In this document: piece by piece, positions 29,290 through 34,349 of the stretch | Position numbering within the stretch: position 1 is the first letter of the stretch | Layout: every line of letters starts with the position of its first letter | NCBI GenBank assembly: GCA_964545385.1 | Contig: CAZJFG010000008.1 | Coordinates: 1-34,349 of the forward strand | DNA: 34,349 nt | DNA from: GCA-002780795 sp964545385 | GTDB taxonomy: Bacteria; Patescibacteriota; Microgenomatia; UBA1406; GWC2-37-13 | Direction: 5' to 3' | The notes under the pieces: model-generated | Database searches by the model: none | What the model saw: only the letters and a program-made list of their open reading frames with translations | Told to the model about the DNA's origin: nothing | Translations under genes and position numbers: made by a program

Positions 29290-30249
29290 TTATTCTAACA
29301 GTTTTTCTTTTTCAGAGGAAAGGAGTCTTGTCGAATTTATTTTTTGGCCAAGGTTTTGGAAATTCTTGACTACTTGGTTTGATTGATTGTAGGCATTGTT
29401 GATGTGTCTGTTTAAAACAAGCAATGTTTCTTCGGTTTTTAAATAATCTTTCTTGATAGCCGTAAGCAAGTTTATAATCTGTTTTGCTTTGGTTTCGATT
29501 TTCTGGCCTTCAAAAGACAGAAGAATCGCTTTAAGATATGCGTAGAAGCTCATAGGAGAAACCGGCAAAACCATTTTTTTTCCGGCATAATCAAAGATTT
29601 CATCGTCACTTATGATTTCGTAATAAACGTTTTCCGAAGGAATATACATTAGAGCATAGTCAACTGTATTTTCCTCGGGTAAAATATATTTTTTGGCAAT
29701 ATCGGTAATATGTTTTTTAACATCCGAGACAAACATTTTTTTATACTGTTTTTTATCTTTTTCATCTATTGCTTTACTGTATTTTTTAAAGTTGTCAAGA
29801 GGGAATTTTGAGTCGATAGGGATAAATCCTTGGGAGGTGATAATGATTGCGTCAACCTTTTCTCCGGATTTAAAACTATACTGCAGTTTGTATGTGTCTT
29901 TGGGAAAATATTGTTTAAGAAGATCTTTTAAGATCTGTTCGCCTATATTACCGCGGATTTTGGGTGAGGATAAAAACTCTTGAAGCTCTTTCATCGATCC
30001 GCCGATTGCGGTCAACTCACCGATATTTTTTTGCACTTGGCCAATTACTTTGGCGGCATTATCTAGACGCGTATTAAACATCTCCATGCTTTGAGAAAGT
30101 CTTTGGTCGATGTTGGTAGTCGAGGATTTGAGCCATTCTACCAGTTCGTTTGAAAGCCTGGTTTTTTCCGAAAGACTATTGAGCCATGAACGAATAACGA
30201 TTAAGCCAATAATAAGCATTCCGGCCACAACAACAACCGTAAGATACAT
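29290..30249 (-). CDS. rmuC: DNA recombination protein RmuC
   Basis: This is a 319-aa RmuC family protein. An N-terminal hydrophobic helix (about residues 2-20) is followed by a helical region (20-90) and then the conserved core: SSPKIRGNIGEQILKDLLKQ, YSFKSGEKVDAIIITSQGF and IPIDSKFPLDNF. These are the restriction-endonuclease-like motifs (E, D and K in D..I). YIPSENVYYEI and LPVSPMSFYAYLKAIL also match RmuC. The family limits DNA inversions and acts with RecJ-like nucleases; the exact activity is little known. TATAAT is 6 nt before the ATG. It ends 4 nt before the recJ start. Confidence 0.92.
   Translation of the reverse strand: MYLTVVVVAGMLIIGLIVIRSWLNSLSEKTRLSNELVEWLKSSTTNIDQRLSQSMEMFNTRLDNAAKVIGQVQKNIGELTAIGGSMKELQEFLSSPKIRGNIGEQILKDLLKQYFPKDTYKLQYSFKSGEKVDAIIITSQGFIPIDSKFPLDNFKKYSKAIDEKDKKQYKKMFVSDVKKHITDIAKKYILPEENTVDYALMYIPSENVYYEIISDDEIFDYAGKKMVLPVSPMSFYAYLKAILLSFEGQKIETKAKQIINLLTAIKKDYLKTEETLLVLNRHINNAYNQSNQVVKNFQNLGQKINSTRLLSSEKEKLLE
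29292..29297 (-). promoter_or_regulatory. -10 box of recJ
   Basis: TAGAAT on the minus strand lies 6 nt before ATG 29285 and overlaps the rmuC stop region by 1 nt. This permits transcription of recJ apart from rmuC. Confidence 0.45.
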
Positions 30250-30255
30250 AAAATA

Positions 30256-30261
30256 ATTATA
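30256..30261 (-). promoter_or_regulatory. -10 box of rmuC
   Basis: A perfect TATAAT lies 6 nt before ATG 30249, in the 25-nt gap after the DHH gene, predicting a leaderless rmuC mRNA. Confidence 0.6.
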
Positions 30262-30274
30262 GTAAATTTGGAGT

Positions 30275-31192
30275 TTATATTAAACCGCTGCTTTTAAAGA
30301 TTTTTGGTTTAAGCCATTCTTCTGGTGTTTTTGGTTTTTCATCGGTTTTTGATTCTTTTTCTACCTCTTCGATTGTTTTTTTTGGTTGGGTTTCCTCAAT
30401 TATTTGGGGCTTAGTAAACTGGGGAAATTTTGGAGTACTTGGTTTTTTAAAAGATTTTTTGATAGCGCCAAGTCGTAAAAGATCGGCTAATGTTTCAAAG
30501 GTGTTGGCGTTGACCGAGTACGAACTGAAGTTGTTGGTGCTTGTGGCAATACCAATATATAGATTGGTTGCAATATTATGATCGACTTCGACATCAAGAT
30601 TTTGAATTATTTCAAATACCAGTTCCGAGACCGAAGAAATTGTTTTGTCGACAAAATTGACTGTCCCATATTGACTGTTTGTCAGATGGCGGTCGATATT
30701 TATAATGTCTTTTCCTTGAAACTGTTTTTGGTTTTCTTGATAGATTTGACCGAGACTGCTTAGACTTGGACTGTCTATCGTAATGATAAAATCAAAACTT
30801 CCTCCGGTATAGCTATACTTTATCTTGCTTTTATCAAGTTTTGGAAAACCTTCCCGAGGAGTTATAATCAGATTAAAGTTTTCTCCTTGGATATTGTAGT
30901 CGATCTTGTCGATAGAGCCTTCTGAATAGGGAAAAGAGATCACAAGATCATTTCCATTAACGCTGAGATTATTTTGGATTTTATCAGCAGCTGCAAGATC
31001 AGCTTCAACTGTGCTTGAACAGCTCAATGTCACGGCTTTACCCATTTTTAAAAGCGTGAGATATAAACCAGTAGCAGCAGCCAGAGCGTCAAAATTTGGA
31101 TTTTCAGGAATGATAATTACTCCACTATGATTTTTTACCAAAATTTCAACGATTCGAGCCACAGACCCACGATTTTCATTAGTAAGATCCAT
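30275..31192 (-). CDS. DHH-family protein with degenerate active site (NrnA-like)
   Basis: This is a 305-aa protein related to NrnA oligoribonuclease/pAp phosphatases. The order of motifs is kept but the residues are changed. Motif I is IPENPNFDAL (H and first D lost, D35 kept). Motif II is IITIDSPSLSSLG (D140 kept). The DHH itself reads IDRHLTNSQYG (D167, R168, H169). Motif IV is LYIGIATSTNNF, where NrnA has a D. The DHHA1 half is missing; from about residue 245 there is a Pro-, Lys- and Glu-rich tail. It is probably catalytically impaired and may bind RNA or nucleotides. It sits 4 nt after infB, where nrnA follows infB-rbfA in many bacteria. Confidence 0.8.
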   Translation of the reverse strand: MDLTNENRGSVARIVEILVKNHSGVIIIPENPNFDALAAATGLYLTLLKMGKAVTLSCSSTVEADLAAADKIQNNLSVNGNDLVISFPYSEGSIDKIDYNIQGENFNLIITPREGFPKLDKSKIKYSYTGGSFDFIITIDSPSLSSLGQIYQENQKQFQGKDIINIDRHLTNSQYGTVNFVDKTISSVSELVFEIIQNLDVEVDHNIATNLYIGIATSTNNFSSYSVNANTFETLADLLRLGAIKKSFKKPSTPKFPQFTKPQIIEETQPKKTIEEVEKESKTDEKPKTPEEWLKPKIFKSSGLI

Positions 31193-31196
31193 AATT

Positions 31197-32666
31197 CTAT
31201 AGGATAGATTTTACCACATCACCTATCTTAATGTCAATCACTGGTGAGAAAATAATTCCTGCTTCTTGATCTTTTTTTACCTCATCAACAACCTTAGCTC
31301 TTATTTTCAAAGAAACAACTTTTGTTTTTCCTATAGGATTATTATTTCGATAAAGTTTTATCTGATCGCCAAGATTGATTTTACCCTTGTTTACCCGGAC
31401 ACCATAAATCTTTTCTTTCTCGATAATAAATGTGGCAAGAATTTTTGCTTCTCCTTTGGCGTCTTTTTCAGTTTCTTCTTTAAGTCTTATTAAATCAGTG
31501 ACTTCATCAAGTTCTTCAAGCAGCTCAAAAATAATATTGTAGGTTTTTATGATGACTTTTTCCTGTTTAGCCAGATCTTTTATTTCTTGACTTATTTTTG
31601 TATTAAAACCAATTACAATTGCCTTTGTTGTTTTTGCTAAAAATATATCCGATTTGTTGATATCGCCGACCATGGCAAGAACGATTTCAATATCTTCTTT
31701 TTGAGAAAGAGAAGATTTGATTGCTTCAAGGGAACCAAAACTGTCGGTTTTTATGATGACTTTTAAGGTTTTTTCTTTTTTTTGCGAAGCCAAAATCGAT
31801 TCAAGATTGAAAGTTTTTTTGGTGGTTGGTGGTTGGTTGTTTGTTGTTGGTAGCGGTTGACTGTGAAATTGATCCGAGATTTCAGATCCGACAGTTGGAG
31901 CCGTATTAAAACCCAATATCTCAACAGGAGTAGAGGGGACAGCTTCTTTGACTGGTTGGCCAAAATCGTTAATCAGTTGGCGGATCTTTATTTTTTCTGT
32001 TTTGACGAAGATTGTTTGACCGACTTTCATTACTCCGTCTTTCACAATAGCACTGACTATAATTCCTCTTTTATCTTTTTTAGTTTCGATAACAATTGCT
32101 TTTAGATTATTTTCTCTACTATATTTAAGATTAAGGTCCGAGGCAATGAGTAAGATAGCTTCTAAAAGTTCATTGACACCTTTTCCGGTTTTTGCCGAAA
32201 CAGCAATAGCAGGAACAGTTCCACCTTTTCCCTCAATCATGACTTTATGTTTCAAAAGATCTGTTTTTACCTTTTCCGGATTGGCGTCAGGCAGATCTAT
32301 TTTGTTTAAAACAACAATGAATGGAATTTTGGCCGCCTGGATATGGGAGATTGACTCAATAGTTTGAGGTTTGATCGAATCTTTGACATCTATTATAAGA
32401 AGGGCAAGGTCACAGACATTGGCCCCCCGAAGGCGGAGTTTTGAGAAAGCTTCATGTCCGGGTGTATCTATAAATGTGATTTTATTGGTTTTGTAATCTT
32501 TAAAATCCGTTTCAATTTCATAGGCGCCAATTTTTTGGGTGATAGCCCCATGTTCTGATTTGGCAATATGACTTTTGCGGATATAATCTAAAAGAGTAGT
32601 CTTACCATGATCAACATGGCCAAGAATGGCAACGACCGGAGGACGAAAACTATTGTTTGACTTCAT
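31197..32666 (-). CDS. infB: Translation initiation factor IF-2
   Basis: This is a 489-aa IF-2, about half the E. coli length, starting almost at the G domain. GTPase motifs are GHVDHGKT (16-23), DTPGHEAF (67-74) and NKID (121-124). Domain II, domain III and C-terminal IF2 domains follow. The N-terminal domains are absent, as in other small genomes. ATG 32666 is preferred over TTG 32699; it overlaps nusA by 17 nt, so translation is likely coupled. The linker between domains II and III carries LPTTNNQPPTTK (about residues 271-282), encoded by 7-bp repeats. It guides fMet-tRNA to the ribosome, including on leaderless mRNAs in known bacteria. Confidence 0.97.
   Translation of the reverse strand: MKSNNSFRPPVVAILGHVDHGKTTLLDYIRKSHIAKSEHGAITQKIGAYEIETDFKDYKTNKITFIDTPGHEAFSKLRLRGANVCDLALLIIDVKDSIKPQTIESISHIQAAKIPFIVVLNKIDLPDANPEKVKTDLLKHKVMIEGKGGTVPAIAVSAKTGKGVNELLEAILLIASDLNLKYSRENNLKAIVIETKKDKRGIIVSAIVKDGVMKVGQTIFVKTEKIKIRQLINDFGQPVKEAVPSTPVEILGFNTAPTVGSEISDQFHSQPLPTTNNQPPTTKKTFNLESILASQKKEKTLKVIIKTDSFGSLEAIKSSLSQKEDIEIVLAMVGDINKSDIFLAKTTKAIVIGFNTKISQEIKDLAKQEKVIIKTYNIIFELLEELDEVTDLIRLKEETEKDAKGEAKILATFIIEKEKIYGVRVNKGKINLGDQIKLYRNNNPIGKTKVVSLKIRAKVVDEVKKDQEAGIIFSPVIDIKIGDVVKSIL
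31820..31854. repeat. 7-bp degenerate tandem repeat inside infB
   Basis: Five heptamers read TGGTGGT, TGGTGGT, TGGTTGT, TTGTTGT and TGGTAGC on the plus strand. They encode a Pro/Thr/Asn/Gln linker between IF-2 domains. The period is clear for the first four copies. Confidence 0.7.
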
Positions 32667-33633
32667 CTTTGACTTCTTCTGTCTTTGGTTTTTGGACAAT
32701 ATTAATTTCGTAGTCTGTCAATTGGGAGGCAAGATTAACGTTGATTCCACTTCGGCCGATGGCCAGAGGAGCTTGTTCTTCATCGACCGTAATCTGTGCC
32801 TTTTTATTTTTTTCGTCAATCTCGATTTCGGTGATTTTGGCCGGTGAAAGAGCAGCGATTATAAATAATTTGTTATCTTTGTTCCATTGGATTATATCGA
32901 TTTTTTCCATACCACCAAGTTCATCGGTGACGGTTTGGACGCGGATTCCTTTTTGGCCGACACAGGCACCAACCGGATCAACGGCACTTTGATTATTTGA
33001 TACAGCCATTTTTGCTCTTTCTCCAGGTTCCCGGACAACTTTTTTTATTTCAACCGAACCGTTGGTGATTTCCGGAACCTCTTTTTTGAAAAGCTCCTCG
33101 ATGAGTTTTGGATGAGTACGGGAAACAATGATTCTTGGATTGCCAAATTTGTCGTTGGCAATTTCTCTTAAATAGACAACTAAATTATTATTAAGTTGGT
33201 ATTTTTCATTACGAATTTGTTCTTCTTTTGGTAAAATTGCTTCGGCTCGACCAATATCAAGATAAACATTGTTGCTGTCAAACCGGATAATTCTGCCTCT
33301 TAAAATCGTACCAACCTGGGATTCATATTGTGAAACAATTGTTTTTTTTTCGGCTTCGCGAATATTTTGTAAAATAACCTGTTTGGCGGTTTGTGCGGCA
33401 ATACGGCCAAAACCAGGAGGAGTAATATCTTTTTTATCTTTAATAATATGGACTTCGCCCGTATCTCTATTGATTTGGACGGAGATAGTTTCTTCAAATT
33501 TTTCCGGATATTCTTTTTTAAAAGCAGCAAGTACAGCTTGTTCGATTGAAGAAATGACATCGTTTACGGAAATACCGCGCTCGGTAGCCACTTGATTTAA
33601 GGCCAATGAAAATTCTGATTTGATAATTGCCAT
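32650..33633 (-). CDS. nusA: Transcription termination/antitermination protein NusA
   Basis: This is a 327-aa NusA. The N-terminal RNA-polymerase-binding domain is about residues 1-105 (EFSLALNQVATERGI). The S1 domain begins at GTILRGRIIRFDSNNVYLDI. KH1 contains GACVGQKGIRVQTVTDELGG and KH2 has APLAIGRSGINVNLASQLT. The C-terminal acidic repeats of E. coli NusA are absent, which is common outside Gammaproteobacteria. It affects pausing and termination, so it could act on the attenuator at 27.1 kb. TACAAT with an upstream TG (extended -10) lies 6 nt before ATG 33633. Its 3' end overlaps infB by 17 nt. Confidence 0.97.
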   Translation of the reverse strand: MAIIKSEFSLALNQVATERGISVNDVISSIEQAVLAAFKKEYPEKFEETISVQINRDTGEVHIIKDKKDITPPGFGRIAAQTAKQVILQNIREAEKKTIVSQYESQVGTILRGRIIRFDSNNVYLDIGRAEAILPKEEQIRNEKYQLNNNLVVYLREIANDKFGNPRIIVSRTHPKLIEELFKKEVPEITNGSVEIKKVVREPGERAKMAVSNNQSAVDPVGACVGQKGIRVQTVTDELGGMEKIDIIQWNKDNKLFIIAALSPAKITEIEIDEKNKKAQITVDEEQAPLAIGRSGINVNLASQLTDYEINIVQKPKTEEVKDEVKQ

Positions 33634-33639
33634 AGTCTT

Positions 33640-33648
33640 ATTGTATCA
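33640..33648 (-). promoter_or_regulatory. Extended -10 promoter of nusA-infB-DHH
   Basis: TGATACAAT (minus strand; hexamer 33645-33640) sits 6 nt before ATG 33633 in the 24-nt gap after rplY. It predicts a leaderless nusA mRNA, independent of rplY. Confidence 0.55.
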
Positions 33649-33657
33649 CAAGTTGTC

Positions 33658-34349
33658 TTAGTTTTTTTCCTCTTTCTTTTCAGCAGGAGCTTGTTTGGGA
33701 GCCTCAGTTTTTTCTCCTTTAGCGGATTTTTCGCCTTCTTCCTTGCCCTCTTCGACTTCGCCCTCTTTTTCGGTAATTATTTCAGGAGTTTCCGAAGTTG
33801 TTTCCGGAATAATCGTTTCCTCTTTGTGGACAACTACCGAAACAATAACCTTTTCTGGAAGATCGGTGATCTTATAGGTAGATGATATTGAAAGATCGGC
33901 AACTTTGATTTCCTGATTAATTTCTTTTAATACAGAAATATTAATTTCAATTTCATGAGGAATATCTTCTGGTCGGGCTTCAACCATAAGTTGATCGGCT
34001 TGTGTAAGAAGGACTCCGCCTTTTTGGGTGACTGCTTCAGATTCACCAACTATTTTAACAGGTACAGCAGTTTCGATTTTTTTGGAAAGATCGACCTTCC
34101 TAAAATCGATATGGAGAATAGTATCTTTTATCGGATGAGTCTGGACGTTTTGGATAAGAACAGGAATTTCCTCTTTATCGATTTTCAGGTAGATGAGACC
34201 GGTTTCTTTAACGACCTTAAAGGTTTTGATAAATTCCTTAAGATCAACAAAAACAGACATTGATTTGAATTCTTGACCAAAAATATTTCCAGGAACTTTC
34301 CCTTCTTTACGGAATTTTTTTAGTTTTTTTCCAAAAATATCTCGTTTGA
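33658..34349 (-). CDS. rplY: Ribosomal protein bL25 (Ctc-type), 5' end cut by window
   Basis: The first ATG inside the window is at 34260, but the frame is open to the window edge. The extra 29 codons encode KRDIFGKKLKKFRKEGKVPG, then NIFG, the conserved L25 start (R..G.....R..G.VP). The gene therefore begins beyond 34349. The L25 domain, which binds 5S rRNA, is followed by the Ctc/TL5 beta domain (VLHIDF-like HIDFRKVD, ADQLMVEARPEDIPHEI). An acidic and basic low-complexity tail of about 50 residues ends it (EEGKEEGEKSAKGEKTEA). It stands 24 nt before nusA, which has its own promoter. Confidence 0.92.
   Translation of the reverse strand, partial: KRDIFGKKLKKFRKEGKVPGNIFGQEFKSMSVFVDLKEFIKTFKVVKETGLIYLKIDKEEIPVLIQNVQTHPIKDTILHIDFRKVDLSKKIETAVPVKIVGESEAVTQKGGVLLTQADQLMVEARPEDIPHEIEINISVLKEINQEIKVADLSISSTYKITDLPEKVIVSVVVHKEETIIPETTSETPEIITEKEGEVEEGKEEGEKSAKGEKTEAPKQAPAEKKEEKN

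Noticed and set aside
33300..33595. Overlapping 86-aa and 108-aa frames inside nusA
   Set aside because: Both are other-frame shadows of nusA, which is fixed by its S1 and KH domains.
1..34349. CRISPR arrays, insertion sequences, prophage or integrase genes
   Set aside because: No regularly spaced direct repeats longer than 7 bp, no transposase or integrase motif and no flanking inverted repeats were seen.

Overview
This window looks like part of a Candidate Phyla Radiation (Patescibacteria) genome, most likely Microgenomates-like. The DNA is AT-rich and genes are packed with gaps of a few bases or overlaps. Proteins are reduced versions of their families: a 489-aa IF-2 with no N-terminal extension, a 327-aa NusA and an archaeal-size AspRS. 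Many polytopic GT-C glycosyltransferases are present, and TGA is used as a normal stop. The lineage call is inference from this style; no phylogenetic marker was compared.

Layout. 1-14.9 kb is a cell-surface glycan locus: a truncated Wzx-type flippase, divergent GT-C/YfhO-like membrane proteins, a seven-gene minus-strand operon (five GT-C enzymes and two DPM1-like GT2 enzymes), and a divergent PIG-V-like GT-C. 14.9-17.8 kb is a MacA/MacB-type efflux operon. 17.8-20.6 kb holds mutM (fpg), a GT4 glycosyltransferase and uppP. 20.6-21.3 kb carries five tRNA genes (Arg-CCG, Ala-CGC, Ile-UAU, Phe-GAA, Gly-GCC), followed by a small ORF and glyA. 22.9-27.0 kb has an FNR-like reductase, an unknown single-pass protein, a D,D-carboxypeptidase and archaeal-type aspS. 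27.0-27.6 kb holds a structured leader RNA with an intrinsic terminator, just upstream of an orphan 129-aa gene. 27.6-34.3 kb is recJ, rmuC, then the translation/transcription block rplY-nusA-infB and a degenerate DHH gene.

How the genes work together. The two GT2 enzymes would charge a polyprenyl-phosphate carrier with sugar. The GT-C enzymes would use those lipid-linked sugars outside the membrane, the flippase would export lipid-linked glycan, and UppP would recycle the carrier. The D,D-carboxypeptidase acts on the same wall. The rplY-nusA-infB-DHH block is a shortened form of the classical nusA operon.

Most striking signals. (1) A leader at 27.04-27.17 kb has three mutually exclusive helices, like a transcription attenuator, and encodes a possible 22-aa leader peptide. 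(2) Nearly every operon-first gene has a -10 hexamer 6-8 nt before its ATG, implying leaderless mRNAs, and no clear Shine-Dalgarno was found at the starts inspected. (3) Two divergent genes overlap head-to-head, each carrying the other's -10 box. (4) Degenerate 7-bp tandem repeats lie inside infB, recJ and a GT4 gene and in one intergenic region. (5) A DHH-family protein next to infB has lost several catalytic residues. All coordinates and motifs were read by eye, with no database search.
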